This document shows positions 40,702 through 49,832 of a stretch of DNA of 64,000 nt, piece by piece; position 1 is the stretch's first letter, and the number at the start of each line of letters is the position of its first letter. A program made the translations under genes and the position numbers. Origin of the DNA: Deltaproteobacteria bacterium (GTDB lineage: Bacteria > Myxococcota_A > Polyangia > DRWM01 > JAAZOP01). The stretch lies in contig JACRCX010000048.1 in NCBI GenBank assembly GCA_016218815.1, positions 1 to 64,000 on the forward strand, written 5' to 3'. Under the pieces are notes generated by a model. The model made no database searches, had not been told where the DNA came from, and saw only the letters and a list, made by a program, of their open reading frames with translations.

Positions 40702-42942
40702 ATGCGGGTCGGTCCTGCACCCGCCCGCGCCGCGCCAGTGGCAGCCGTTACCGTCCTCCTGTCGCTGTGCATCGGCTGCTCGAGCGGGTCTCGCATCGGA
40801 GGTGACGTTGCGGAGCGGGACGACGGCGCGGCCGTCCTGTGCGGCGACGGGGTCGTCGGCGACGGCGAGGAGTGCGATGGCGATCCGCCGCTGCCGTGCA
40901 CGACGAGCTGCGGGTCGACTGGGGAGCGCCTCTGCCGCGACTGCCGATGGGATGTCGAATGCTCGCCGCCGGAAGAGGTTTGCAACGGAACGGATGACGA
41001 CTGCGATACCGTCTGCGACGACGGATTCGGCTGCTGCGCCGGAAAGGCCGGTACGTGCGTCACGGCGTGCGGGTCGACGGGACGGGGCGAGTGCTCGGAT
41101 GCCTGCGTCCAAGTCTCTTGCGCTCCCCCCGAGATCGAAATCTGCAACGGCACGGACGACGACTGCGACGGGCGGGTGGACGAGCAAGTCTGGTGTCCCG
41201 ACGCCGAATCCCCGTTCCCGTGGTTCTCCGCGGCCCCCTGGGCGTCGGCGCGGGACGACCTCTGGACGTCGGTCGGCGGCGGGATGCTGGCGCGCTGGAA
41301 CGGCGAGCGGTGGACGGCCTACTGCGCGGATACGGCCGAGCCGCTGGTCGACTTGTGGGGCTCGGGTGTCGACGACGTCTGGGCCGTGGGGAGCGGGGGG
41401 ACCATCGCGCGCTGGGACGGCGCCCAGTGGCGCTCGTCCGTCGTCCTGCGGGGAACGAGCGTTGATCTCCGCGGTGTGGGGGGCACCGGCCGGACCGACG
41501 CCTGGGCCGTCGGCGAGAGCGGCACGATCCTCCACTGGGACGGCGCTGATTGGGGAATCGCCCCGAGCGCAACCACCGCGAACCTGCACGCCGTCCGCGC
41601 CGGCGACGACCATGACGCGTGGGCCGTCGGGGCCGCCGGTGCGGTCGTGCATTGGGACGGTGAAGCGTGGCACGCCGTGCTCTCGGACTTCGAAGCGGAC
41701 GTGAACGATGTGCTGTCGTTCGGGCCGAGCGACGCCTGGATCGTGGGCGACGCCGGGCTTCTGGCGCACTGGGACGGTGCCGGCTGGACGCGGGTCGCCG
41801 TCGACAGGACCGTGTCCCTGCGGGCGCTGTTCGGCACGGCGTCCGACGACATCTGGGCCGTCGGGAGCGGCACGCTGCTGTTGCACTGGGACGGTGCGAG
41901 CTGGCGCGAAACGCCGGCACCCTCGGGATGCAGCACGGGCTACTTCGACCTCGCGGGCACCGCGGCCGACGACGTCTGGGCGGTCGGCGGACCCGACACC
42001 TTCGACCCGGGGTGCCGACTCCTGCATTGGGACGGAGCCAAGTGGTTCGAAGCGGCGCCGCCCATGACCGTGCTGTTCGAAGACGTGTCCGGAAGTGCGC
42101 CCGACGACATCTGGGCCGTCGGGCTGGGAGAGACCGGCGGCATCGTCCTGCACGGGGACGGAACGACGTGGGACCGGCGCTCCCTTGCTCGGTGGCCCAG
42201 AGCCGTCTGGGCCGCGGCTCCCGACGACGCCTGGGTCGCCGACCCGCACGACAGCGGCTCCTCGTCGGACCTGTGGCACTGGAACGGCTCCACCTGGCGA
42301 CCCGCCGACCACCCGGTCGACCATCCCCTCGCGATTTGGGGATCCTCCCCCAGCGACGTTTGGGTCACGGGGAGCGGTGCGCAGCACTGGGACGGCGCCG
42401 CATGGACCGTCGCGCCGGGACCGTACGGCCGGCCGTTCTACGGTTTCCTCGGCACGATCTGGGGATTTGCCCCGGACGACGTCTGGGCGGGCGGGTCCGG
42501 CGAGTGGATGGGGACATGCGAGGAGCCCTGTGACATCCCTGGCATCTTCCACTGGGACGGTCTGGCATGGTCGGAGGCCTGGACGGATTGGTGGCCCCGA
42601 AACTCCGCCGTGGTCGACATCTGGGGCACCCGATCGGACGACGTGTGGGCGATCGAACGGGATCTGCTCGACGAGGCGGCGCCGGCGCCGCTGCTGCACT
42701 GGAACGGCGGGGAATGGTGGCCCGACGACGTGGATCTGGGAGGAATCTACGCGCGGGCGTTGGGTGGCCCCGGCCCCGATGACGTCTGGGTGGTCGGGGA
42801 CGGGGGCGCCGTGCGCCGGGACGGCGTCTCATGGTCGCGCGCCGCCTGTTTCCCGTGGTTGAACACGCCGAAGCTCTGGACGGCGCCGTCGGGCGACATC
42901 TGGGCCGCCGGCTGGCCGGGGATCCTCCATCGCCGGCCGTGA
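40702..42942 (+). CDS. Lipoprotein with CNGTDDDCD motifs and a DVWAVG-repeat propeller
   Basis: 746 residues. A signal with a hydrophobic core (AAVTVLLSLCIGC) puts the likely lipid-modified Cys at 26. Residues 40-160 hold Cys-rich segments with EEVCNGTDDDCDTVCDDGF and EICNGTDDDCDGRVDEQ, as in myxobacterial MopE-like proteins. From about 175 to the end are roughly a dozen blades of the form DDVWAVGSGGTIARWDG, a presumed beta-propeller. ATG 40702 is chosen because it begins the signal peptide; the frame is open upstream into the integrase remnant. It is surface-exposed and of unknown ligand. Its stop is followed by family B at 43018. Confidence 0.88.
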   Translation: MRVGPAPARAAPVAAVTVLLSLCIGCSSGSRIGGDVAERDDGAAVLCGDGVVGDGEECDGDPPLPCTTSCGSTGERLCRDCRWDVECSPPEEVCNGTDDDCDTVCDDGFGCCAGKAGTCVTACGSTGRGECSDACVQVSCAPPEIEICNGTDDDCDGRVDEQVWCPDAESPFPWFSAAPWASARDDLWTSVGGGMLARWNGERWTAYCADTAEPLVDLWGSGVDDVWAVGSGGTIARWDGAQWRSSVVLRGTSVDLRGVGGTGRTDAWAVGESGTILHWDGADWGIAPSATTANLHAVRAGDDHDAWAVGAAGAVVHWDGEAWHAVLSDFEADVNDVLSFGPSDAWIVGDAGLLAHWDGAGWTRVAVDRTVSLRALFGTASDDIWAVGSGTLLLHWDGASWRETPAPSGCSTGYFDLAGTAADDVWAVGGPDTFDPGCRLLHWDGAKWFEAAPPMTVLFEDVSGSAPDDIWAVGLGETGGIVLHGDGTTWDRRSLARWPRAVWAAAPDDAWVADPHDSGSSSDLWHWNGSTWRPADHPVDHPLAIWGSSPSDVWVTGSGAQHWDGAAWTVAPGPYGRPFYGFLGTIWGFAPDDVWAGGSGEWMGTCEEPCDIPGIFHWDGLAWSEAWTDWWPRNSAVVDIWGTRSDDVWAIERDLLDEAAPAPLLHWNGGEWWPDDVDLGGIYARALGGPGPDDVWVVGDGGAVRRDGVSWSRAACFPWLNTPKLWTAPSGDIWAAGWPGILHRRP

Positions 42943-43017
42943 GCGGCAGCCGGCGGCGAACCCCGCGCCGCCGTCGGCGCTGCTGCCCACGCCCCACGCG
43001 CCACCGGACCAGTTGTC

Positions 43018-43062
43018 CCTCCTCTGCGTCTCTGCGTCTCTGCGCGAAAATTCCCTTTCCGC
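43018..43062 (+). repeat. Family B octamer repeat
   Basis: CCTCCTCTGCGTCTCTGCGT, CTCTGCGCGAAAATTCCCTT, TCC, about 75 bases after the preceding stop and 20 bases before a possible promoter. Confidence 0.85.
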
Positions 43063-43080
43063 CCCCTTCCGCCCACCGCG

Positions 43081-43109
43081 TTGACACCCGGGGAAGCGGT
43101 TGCGACGAT
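43081..43109 (+). promoter_or_regulatory. Weak promoter candidate for the FHA gene
   Basis: TTGACA at 43081-43086, 17-base spacer, GACGAT at 43104-43109 (3 of 6). The -35 is perfect, but the -10 is poor. Confidence 0.3.
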
Positions 43110-43132
43110 GGCAGCCGCGGGAGGAACGCGAC

Positions 43133-45289
43133 GTGGCCTTCCTGTGGATCACCAGTCGAGGTCAGCGGGCGGGGGAGGGACGGCGGTGGGAGCTGACGCG
43201 GGAACGCGTGTTCCTGGGACGCAATCCCGACAACGACGTGGTCATCGAAGCGGAAGGCGTTTCGCGAAGGCACGCGCAGCTCGCACACACGCCGCAGGGG
43301 TGGGTCTTCAGCGACCTGGGCAGCTCGAACGGCTCCTGGCTCGGCGAACAACGCGTCGGCAACGTCCTCCTCGCCGCCGGCGCGGCCCTCCTCGCGTACT
43401 TCGTCGGGCGGGGCCGGGGGACGGCCGAACCCGGTGCCGGCGAGGCGACGGAACTGCCGGAGGCACTCCGCGGCCTGGGCCCGCTCGCGCAGCCCGCCGG
43501 CGCCGCGGTCCAGGGCGAGCTGCCGGCCGCCGGGGGCGCCTTGGCCATCGGCGACGGCGCGCGGCTCGTCGCCGCCGCGGGCGCCCTGCCGCGCCCGGTC
43601 CGCGTCTCCGTCCGCCGGATCGACCTGGCGCTGGACGTGCTCGACGTCGGCATCCGCCGCTCGTGGGCCTACGACCTGCGGACCGACGCCGACGTCGGGT
43701 CCTTCGCGGCACCGGTGGCGATCGAGATCCCCCGTCCGGCCGAGTTCATCGGAGCGGCGTTCTGGGACGGGCACGCGTGGCACCTGGCGGCCGTCGAGCG
43801 CGGGCCGGACGGCAACGCCCGGGTCCTCGTCGCCCACTTTTCGAACCCGCTGTTCGCGATCCTGGAGTTCTTCGAAGGGATCGCGTCGCGGACGCAGCGC
43901 ACGAACCTGGCGATCCAGGACGAGGAGTCGCCGGAGTCGAAGCTGCGCCAGACGATCGATCGGCACGGCACGCCGGGGGCCCGCACGTTCGGCGGCGTCG
44001 GCGAGGTCCTGTCGGGCCGGACGCACGAGCAGCTCTGCGACGAGATCGCCGGCGTGATCCGCTCGTACCCCGACGCGCGAACCTCCTTCCCCTGGAGCTC
44101 GCACTTCACGAACAACCAGCTCCGCGATTTCCTGCAGGGCGGCGACTCGCCATCCGTCGCGGGCGGCTACTTCTGGGAGCTGACGAAGGACCGGATGGAC
44201 GGCATCCGGCAGGGGCTGCTCGCGTCGCCGGGACAGGTCACCCCGGGCCAGCTTCTGGGGATCTGCCTGCGCGAATGCGGCGGCAACGTCAACCTCGCCG
44301 TCCTCGCCTGCCACAACTTCCTCAAGGAGGTCACGCACCAGGGACGGTACCAGGGACTGAACGTGAGCGAGCAGTGGGCGGAGCCGGTCTCGAGGCTGCT
44401 GACGTGGCGGACCGGGGACGTCAGTCCCGCGGGTGCCTACGACAAGATGGGTCCGCTCTACCACCTGTTCGCGGCGATGACGGCGGGCGTGTGGTTCAAC
44501 GGCCTCAGCGCCGGCGGGTACGCGGCGTCGACGGCCGAAGCGCTGCTGCGGATCTTCAGCCACGGCGGCGACCGGCCCGATCCGGAGAAGGGCCAGGCCG
44601 ACGCGTGCGGCGCCACCATCGCGACCCTCGTGCGCGCCCAGGCCTTCGGGCTGGGCGAGGCCCCGCCACCGGTGCCTCCCGCGGCGCCGCCGGCCGAGGA
44701 CGCCGGGACGGCGGCCGTGCCCGCCGACGGCGGCGCGGAGGACGGCGCCGAGGCGTTCGAAGCGGTCGACGCCGCACCGGAGGCGGAGGACCTCGAGGAC
44801 GTCGATGCGGAGCCGGAGGAAGTCGACGACGCGGAACAGGGCGATGAAGCCAATCCGTTCGACGCCGAGCCGGCGCCGGCGACGGAGCGCGAGGAGTGGG
44901 TCGGCCGCTGGCGCGGCGAGGCCCGGGCCACCGCGAACATCGACGGCACGGTCGCGACCAGCCGGGAACCACTGGAGCTGACGCTCAGCCGGCTCGACGA
45001 GACGACCGTGCGGCTCTCCGACGGCCAGCGGGCGGTCGACATGCACCTGACGCCGTCGAACCCCAACGCCTCCACCGGCCGCACCGAGCTGCCGGTGCCG
45101 ATGCTCGGCGGGCTGATCGGCGAGGGGACGATGGTGTACGAGGCGACGGCGTTTCTCCGGGAGGGTCGCCTGTACGTCGCGTTCCATTCGGTGACCACGG
45201 TGACCGGGCACATGCCCGTGCCCGACGCCCCCGACTTCACCTCGGTGACGACGCTCGATGCGATCGCGATTCTCTCCCGCGTGCCGTAG
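43133..45289 (+). CDS. FHA-domain protein with a large uncharacterised region
   Basis: 718 residues. The FHA domain is near residues 18-68 with FLGRNPDNDVVIEAEGVSRR (phosphothreonine-binding Arg and the SRRHAQL motif) and DLGSSNGSWL. The last FHA strands seem replaced by a hydrophobic segment (VLLAAGAALLAYFVG, about 75-90), a possible membrane span. A Cys-containing helical domain follows (LLGICLRECGGNVNLAVLAC, YHLFAAMTAGVWFNGLSAGG), then an acidic Ala-rich linker and a C-terminal beta domain (WVGRWRGEARATANIDGTV). GTG 43133 is preferred, with GGGAGG eight bases upstream. FHA domains read Thr phosphorylation, so a Ser/Thr kinase pathway is implied. I do not recognise the central domain. Confidence 0.8.
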   Translation: MAFLWITSRGQRAGEGRRWELTRERVFLGRNPDNDVVIEAEGVSRRHAQLAHTPQGWVFSDLGSSNGSWLGEQRVGNVLLAAGAALLAYFVGRGRGTAEPGAGEATELPEALRGLGPLAQPAGAAVQGELPAAGGALAIGDGARLVAAAGALPRPVRVSVRRIDLALDVLDVGIRRSWAYDLRTDADVGSFAAPVAIEIPRPAEFIGAAFWDGHAWHLAAVERGPDGNARVLVAHFSNPLFAILEFFEGIASRTQRTNLAIQDEESPESKLRQTIDRHGTPGARTFGGVGEVLSGRTHEQLCDEIAGVIRSYPDARTSFPWSSHFTNNQLRDFLQGGDSPSVAGGYFWELTKDRMDGIRQGLLASPGQVTPGQLLGICLRECGGNVNLAVLACHNFLKEVTHQGRYQGLNVSEQWAEPVSRLLTWRTGDVSPAGAYDKMGPLYHLFAAMTAGVWFNGLSAGGYAASTAEALLRIFSHGGDRPDPEKGQADACGATIATLVRAQAFGLGEAPPPVPPAAPPAEDAGTAAVPADGGAEDGAEAFEAVDAAPEAEDLEDVDAEPEEVDDAEQGDEANPFDAEPAPATEREEWVGRWRGEARATANIDGTVATSREPLELTLSRLDETTVRLSDGQRAVDMHLTPSNPNASTGRTELPVPMLGGLIGEGTMVYEATAFLREGRLYVAFHSVTTVTGHMPVPDAPDFTSVTTLDAIAILSRVP

Positions 45290-45403
45290 GCGCCGCCCAC
45301 CCGCGGGCGACCTTCGTCGCCGCGGCGAAGGATACTCCGTGGCCGGGCACCAATTGCATGCCGGCAGGGGTCCGGGTGGCCCGGCCGGGCAGGAGGTGCC
45401 AGA

Positions 45404-46108
45404 ATGGGTTTGATGACGGGAAGGACTTCGAGTTGGCTCGTGGCGGCGATCCCGGTTGCCCTGTTGGCGGCGGCGGGGTCGGGGTGCGCGTCCGAGCCGG
45501 GGCCGCACGTGGTCAGCGGTACGCTCGCGCTGTCGTCGTTCCCCGAGCCGATCTGGGCCGTGCACGTCGTGCAGGCGGGCGGGTCGGTGACGGGCACGGT
45601 CGTCGCGGCTGACGGGACATTCACGCTGACGATTCCGCCGGGCCAGGGCTACCGGATCGAGCTGGTCGGCGGTTCCGGACGGCCGGTGCTGGTCTTCCCC
45701 CGCGCCGCGGGCGACATCGAGGCGTCGTTCGCGGTGCGCGGCGGCGGGACGCCGTTCGACCTCGGGCTGGTGCGGTACGTCGGCGACCCGCTGTCGCACA
45801 CGTACGCCTATCTCGCGGCGACCGGCGACCCTGCCGGCGCCGATGTCGAGTGCGAGGACGGCATCGACGCGGCGACCGGCGCCGTGTGCGTCGATGACGA
45901 CGACGAGGAGGGCGCCGGGGAGTGCGACGAGGAGGAGGAGGAAGAGGGCGACGATTCCGTCGACGGCGAGTGCGTGGACGGCTTCGACGCCGTGACCGGC
46001 GCGCCGTGCGTGGACGAGGACGCCGAACCCCTCCCGGCAGAGGCGGCGGTGGCCGAGCACAACCTGCCGCCGGAGCTGGGGTGCGGCGACGAGGAAGACG
46101 ACGACTGA
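45404..46108 (+). CDS. Lipoprotein with an acidic, Cys-containing C-terminus
   Basis: 234 residues. Signal peptide and lipobox AAGSGC lie near residues 22-27. The next 100 residues look like a carboxypeptidase-regulatory-like beta sandwich (GSVTGTVVAADGTFTLTIPP, GYRIELVGGSGRPVLVFPR). The C-terminal part has two units of ECEDGIDAATGAVCVDDDD and ECVDGFDAVTGAPCVDEDA separated by an acidic run. ATG 45404 is preceded by CAGGAGG-like sequence. It is exported and may bind calcium through its acidic tail. It lies upstream of an outer-membrane-like protein on the same strand. Confidence 0.8.
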   Translation: MGLMTGRTSSWLVAAIPVALLAAAGSGCASEPGPHVVSGTLALSSFPEPIWAVHVVQAGGSVTGTVVAADGTFTLTIPPGQGYRIELVGGSGRPVLVFPRAAGDIEASFAVRGGGTPFDLGLVRYVGDPLSHTYAYLAATGDPAGADVECEDGIDAATGAVCVDDDDEEGAGECDEEEEEEGDDSVDGECVDGFDAVTGAPCVDEDAEPLPAEAAVAEHNLPPELGCGDEEDDD

Positions 46109-46217
46109 GCGATTCCCCTTCGCGCTCCTGATCGCCGGCGGCGCCGTCTTCCCGACCCTCCGGACGGGAGATGCGTCGGCGGCGGTCGGGAGCGCGAGCG
46201 CCCTCCCCGCCGGCGCC

Positions 46218-47093
46218 GTGGATTGTCCGCCCGCGATCGCACTGTTGGGGGCTCCCGACTTGATGGCGCCGATCGCCGCAGCCCTGGCCCGCGAAGGCAT
46301 CAACGTCGACGCCACGGAAGGGTGTCCGGCGGGTCGCGCGACCGTCGAACGACGGGACGGCGAGTTGCTCGTGACCATCACCGACACGGCCGGGCGAACC
46401 AGCGAACGGTCCGTGTCGAGCGTGGAAAGCGTCGCGGCGCTCGTGGCGTCCTGGACGCGCGGGGATCTGATCGAGCCGCTGCTGGCCGGCCCGATGGTCG
46501 AGCCGGAGGCCGCCCCCGCGGTCGCGGCGGAGTCGCCGCCGGCCGTGGCGCTCGCGGCGCCCGCGGAAGCGCCGCTGGTCGGGCTCGACGTCGCGGCGGA
46601 GACGCTCGTGGCCTTCGATGCCTCGGTCTGGTTCGGCGCGCATCTGGCGGGCTGCGTGCGCCTCGGCCCGACCTGCCTGGGCGCGATGGCGCGGTTCGCG
46701 GCGGACGCCGAGCTGTCGGGGGACGCGGAGAGCGTCGGCTCCAGCCGCCTGGGCCTGGACGTCCTGCTGGTCGTCGACTTCCCCGTGGACCTCGGCCCGC
46801 TGTCGCTGGTGCCCGGCATCGGGTTCGGCGCGGGCTGGATGCGCGCGGCGTCGGAGGCGAGCCGCTCGGAGGGCGACGACAACATCGACGTCGACGGAGG
46901 CGGGATGCGCGCCGACGCGCACCTGACCCTGACCGTTCCCCTCGGTGCGGACTTCGCCATCGACGCGGGGCTCGGGGTCGACGTCTGGATCCTGGCCCAT
47001 ACCGGAACCTACCTGGAGGAAGGGGTGACGCTGGCGGGCGAGCCGCGGGGCCGCGTCCGGGCCTCGGTCGGCCTGCGGTACGGTGCGACGTGA
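46218..47093 (+). CDS. Probable outer-membrane beta-barrel-like protein
   Basis: 291 residues from GTG 46218. The C-terminal 150 residues alternate hydrophobic and polar positions (LGLDVLLVVDFPVDLGPLSL, VPGIGFGAGWMRAASEASR, ADAHLTLTVPLGADFAIDAG), ending ASVGLRYGAT, typical of small barrels. The frame remains open upstream through FALLIAGGAVFPTL, which looks like a signal peptide starting near 46110. No ATG, GTG or TTG precedes that stretch within 40 bases of the lipoprotein stop. The real start may be a CTG near 46125, or the frame may overlap the preceding gene. Its stop overlaps the ECF sigma start (GTGA), so the two are translationally coupled. Confidence 0.65.
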   Translation: MDCPPAIALLGAPDLMAPIAAALAREGINVDATEGCPAGRATVERRDGELLVTITDTAGRTSERSVSSVESVAALVASWTRGDLIEPLLAGPMVEPEAAPAVAAESPPAVALAAPAEAPLVGLDVAAETLVAFDASVWFGAHLAGCVRLGPTCLGAMARFAADAELSGDAESVGSSRLGLDVLLVVDFPVDLGPLSLVPGIGFGAGWMRAASEASRSEGDDNIDVDGGGMRADAHLTLTVPLGADFAIDAGLGVDVWILAHTGTYLEEGVTLAGEPRGRVRASVGLRYGAT

Positions 47094-47683
47094 CGGGGAA
47101 GCTGCTGCTGCTGCGTTCGGTGGAGGGCGTCCGCGAGGAGATGTCCGACGAGGCGCTGCTGGCCGCGTGCGGGGCGGGCGACGCAGCGGCTCTGGGAGCG
47201 CTGTTCGACCGGCACCATGCGAGCGTCTATCGGTTCCTGTCGCGGCTGGCGGGAACGGACTCGGCGTCGCTGGACGATCTGGTGCAGACGACGTTCCTCG
47301 AGGTGCGCCGGGGAGCGCGCCGTTTCGGGGGCCGTGCCGCGGTCCGGTCCTGGATCTTCGGGGTGGCGGCCAACGTGGTGCGGCACCAGGTACGCGGCGA
47401 GATTCGCCGCAAGAGCATCCTGCAGGCGTGCGCGTCGCTGCCCGCCCTGGCTGGTACGACACCGCACCAGGCCCTGGAGCGGCGGGAGCTGGTGGAGCGC
47501 CTCGGCGCCGCACTGCGCACGCTGTCCCACGACCTGCGCGCCGCGTTCGTGCTCTGCGAGCTGGAGGAGGTGCCGGGGATCGAGGCGGCGCGGGTGCTCG
47601 GGGTGCGCGAGGGGACGTTGTGGCGGCGGCTGCACGAGGCGCGGCGGGCGCTGCGCGCGGCGATCGACGGGGAACCGGAATGA
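47090..47683 (+). CDS. ECF-type RNA polymerase sigma factor
   Basis: 197 residues. Sigma-2 includes AALGALFDRHHASVYRFLSR and LDDLVQTTFLEVRRGARRF. Sigma-4 has LRAAFVLCELEEVPGIEAA, RVLGVREGTLWRRLHEARRA, a helix-turn-helix that reads the -35 element. GTG 47090 overlaps the preceding stop; ATG 47141 (MSDEALLAAC) is an alternative. The putative anti-sigma gene starts with an ATGA overlap at 47680, the standard regulatory pairing. Its target genes cannot be read here. The neighbouring lipoproteins and barrel are obvious candidates because ECF factors often control envelope functions. Confidence 0.93.
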   Translation: MTGKLLLLRSVEGVREEMSDEALLAACGAGDAAALGALFDRHHASVYRFLSRLAGTDSASLDDLVQTTFLEVRRGARRFGGRAAVRSWIFGVAANVVRHQVRGEIRRKSILQACASLPALAGTTPHQALERRELVERLGAALRTLSHDLRAAFVLCELEEVPGIEAARVLGVREGTLWRRLHEARRALRAAIDGEPE

Positions 47684-49017
47684 GCGCGGGCCGCACCTCG
47701 TGTCCGTCGTCGCGTGAGCTGTCGCGGGCGTTCCCGACGGGCGCGGACGAGGTGCTGCGCCGGCACCTGGCGGCGTGTCCGGCCTGCGCCGCGGGATGGC
47801 ATGCGATGGAGCGCGTGGCGGAGCTCGCTCGGGGGCTGCCGGAGGGGCAACCGACGGGCGAGCGCCGCGAGGATGTCCGGACTGCGCTGCTGGCGACGTC
47901 GGCGGCGGTGAGCGGAGCTGCGCCGTCGCGGCGCCGATGGCCGTGGATCGCGGCGGGTGGCCTGGCGCTCGTGGCGGCGGCGGTCGCCGGTGCGTGGCTG
48001 ACGGGAGGGCACGGTGGCGGCGCGCGGCGTGCGGCGGTGGGCGCCGGCGCGCGGCGTGCGACGGTGGGCGCCGGCGCGCGGCGTGCGACGGTCCACGCGC
48101 AGCCGCACGCATCGTTCGTGCTGGTCGGAACGCAGCCGGACGAACTCGTCCGGTTGGCGCACGGCACGCTCACGGTCGAAGTGTCGCCGCTGGCGCCGGG
48201 GGAGCGGTTCCGCGTGGTGACGGCGGATGCCGAAGTGGAGGTGCGCGGCACCGCGTTCGACGTCGTGGCGGCGGACGATCGGCTGGTGGCGGTGCGGGTC
48301 TTTCGCGGTCACGTGGAGGTTCGCCCGGCCGGTCGGGCGGAGGTGGCCCTCGGGGCCGGGCAGCGGTGGGAAGTGCCGGCGATGCTCGCGACGGCGACGG
48401 CCACGGTTCCGACGGAGTCGACGCGGACCGGTGCCGCGGCGCCGGTGGCGGAAGCGCCGGGCGCGAGCGTCGCGTCGTCGGATCGGGTTTCGGCGCTGTC
48501 GGCGCCGGACCCGCGAACGGTGCGCGAGGTGCGGCGTGAGCGACCGGCGAGGGCGGCAGCCGCCGACGGAGCTGCCGCGGGGGCCGACGTCCAGCGACCG
48601 CCGTTGGTGACGGCATCTTCCGGTCCGGCCGAGGCGGCGTTCGACGAGGGTTGGCGGGCGCTGCGCGATGGGGATCCGGCGGGCGCCGCAGAGGCGTTCG
48701 GTCGGGCGGCCGCGGCCGGGACGGGTGCGCCGCTGGCGGAGGACGCGGCGTTCTGGCGTGCCGTGGCGTTGGGGCGCGCGGGCCGTGACGCCGAGGCCGC
48801 CGGCGCGCTGGCGATCTTCCTGGACCGCTACCCGTCGTCACCCCGCGTGGGCGAAGCCTCGGCCATGTACGGTTGGATCCTGCTGGAGCTGGGCGAGCTC
48901 GACGCGGCCGAGGCTCGCTTCCGGGCCGCGGCCGGCGACCGTGTGCCCGCCGTGCGGGGCGGCGCGCAACGGGGGCTGGAAGCGGTGGCCGGAGCGCGGG
49001 ACGCGGGGACGCCGTAG
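47680..49017 (+). CDS. Membrane anti-sigma factor with FecR-like and TPR-like regions
   Basis: 445 residues. The N-terminal zinc-binding anti-sigma motif has H29, C33 and C36 (RRHLAACPACAAGW). One membrane span lies near 85-106 (WPWIAAGGLALVAAAVAGAW). Beyond it are a FecR-type domain (VVTADAEVEVRGTAFDVVA, VFRGHVEVR), an Ala-rich linker and TPR-like helices near 310-430 (FDEGWRALRDGDPAGAAEAF, GDRVPAVRGGAQRGLEAVAG). It would hold the ECF factor at the membrane and release it on an envelope signal. The ATGA overlap with the sigma gene supports the pairing. A threefold 27-bp tandem repeat encodes GARRATVGA units just after the membrane span. Confidence 0.85.
   Translation: MSAGRTSCPSSRELSRAFPTGADEVLRRHLAACPACAAGWHAMERVAELARGLPEGQPTGERREDVRTALLATSAAVSGAAPSRRRWPWIAAGGLALVAAAVAGAWLTGGHGGGARRAAVGAGARRATVGAGARRATVHAQPHASFVLVGTQPDELVRLAHGTLTVEVSPLAPGERFRVVTADAEVEVRGTAFDVVAADDRLVAVRVFRGHVEVRPAGRAEVALGAGQRWEVPAMLATATATVPTESTRTGAAAPVAEAPGASVASSDRVSALSAPDPRTVREVRRERPARAAAADGAAAGADVQRPPLVTASSGPAEAAFDEGWRALRDGDPAGAAEAFGRAAAAGTGAPLAEDAAFWRAVALGRAGRDAEAAGALAIFLDRYPSSPRVGEASAMYGWILLELGELDAAEARFRAAAGDRVPAVRGGAQRGLEAVAGARDAGTP
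48019..48099 (+). repeat. Three 27-bp tandem units within the anti-sigma gene
   Basis: GGCGCGCGGCGTGCGRCGGT plus GGGCGCC repeated at 48019, 48046 and 48073, the last diverging at its end. It encodes GARRATVGA-type units in the periplasmic stalk, so copy number may vary between strains. Confidence 0.8.
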
Positions 49018-49125
49018 GTCGGGGCGGCGGGCGGGCTGCGGTGCCTTATACTGGCACGCTGGCGCGCCTGCCGGTGAAGGAACGCGGCCGGACGGGCACC
49101 AAGGGTGCAGGAGGTATCAAGGAAC

Positions 49126-49824
49126 ATGACGAGACTTGCTCTGTTGTTGGTCATTTCGGCGTCGGCGGGCTGCAGCGGCGGCGACGACGAGAACTGTCCG
49201 GTGGACACGACCTACGCTCCGGTCATCAACCCTGGGGACTTCGTGGCGGCGGTCGATAACCCGCTGTTCCCGCTGGTCCCGGGAACGGTGACGACCTTCG
49301 AGGGCGAAGGCGAGTCGATCGAGGTGAGCGTCACGAGTGACGCGAAGGTGATCCTGGGGGTGACGTGTACCGTCGTACGCGACACCGTGACCGTCGGCGG
49401 CGAGGTGACGGAGGACACGTTCGACTGGTTCGCGCAGGACCGGGACGGCAACGTCTGGTACATGGGCGAGGACACCAAGGAGTACGAGGGCGGTGTCGTG
49501 GTCTCGACGGAGGGCTCCTGGGAAGCCGGCGTCGGCGGCGCGAAACCGGGAATCGTCATGCCGGCCGCCCCGGCGGTCGGCGCACCGTACCGTCAGGAGT
49601 ACCTGGCCTGCGAAGCCGAGGACCATGCCGAGATCCTGGCGCTCGACGAGTCGGTGACCGTGCCGGCGGGCAGCTACGACCACTGCGTCAAGACCCACGA
49701 ATTCACGCCGCTGGAACCGGCGCTCAACGAGCAGAAGTACTACTGCCCGGGCGTGGGCGTGGCGCTGGAAGTCAACGTGAACACCGGCGGGCGCGTGGAG
49801 TTGATGTCGATCACCGGGCCGTGA
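49126..49824 (+). CDS. Lipoprotein of unknown function
   Basis: 232 residues. Signal peptide with lipobox SASAGC near residue 16. The mature part begins CSGGDDENCPVDTTYAPVIN and contains FVAAVDNPLFPLVPGTVTTF, DTFDWFAQDRDGNVWYMGED and EYLACEAEDHAEILALDESV. The phrase pattern NPLFPLVPGT...WYFGEDT is shared, as I recall, by a family of secreted hypothetical proteins in soil bacteria. No catalytic motif is evident. ATG 49126 is chosen for its signal peptide, with AAGGA and GGAGG upstream. The next lipoprotein gene starts nine bases after its stop, so the two are co-transcribed. Confidence 0.85.
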   Translation: MTRLALLLVISASAGCSGGDDENCPVDTTYAPVINPGDFVAAVDNPLFPLVPGTVTTFEGEGESIEVSVTSDAKVILGVTCTVVRDTVTVGGEVTEDTFDWFAQDRDGNVWYMGEDTKEYEGGVVVSTEGSWEAGVGGAKPGIVMPAAPAVGAPYRQEYLACEAEDHAEILALDESVTVPAGSYDHCVKTHEFTPLEPALNEQKYYCPGVGVALEVNVNTGGRVELMSITGP

Positions 49825-49832
49825 GCGAAGGG

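Noticed and set aside
42365..46960. A 1531-codon minus-strand frame
   Set aside because: It lies opposite the propeller lipoprotein, FHA and downstream genes. It has no recognisable domain and a shadow-like composition.
48019..48099. The tandem 27-bp units as a CRISPR array
   Set aside because: There are no spacers between units, and the sequence is translated within the anti-sigma gene.
49365..49832. An upstream extension of the 49833 lipoprotein
   Set aside because: The extension runs antiphase through the preceding lipoprotein gene, and the signal peptide starts at 49833.
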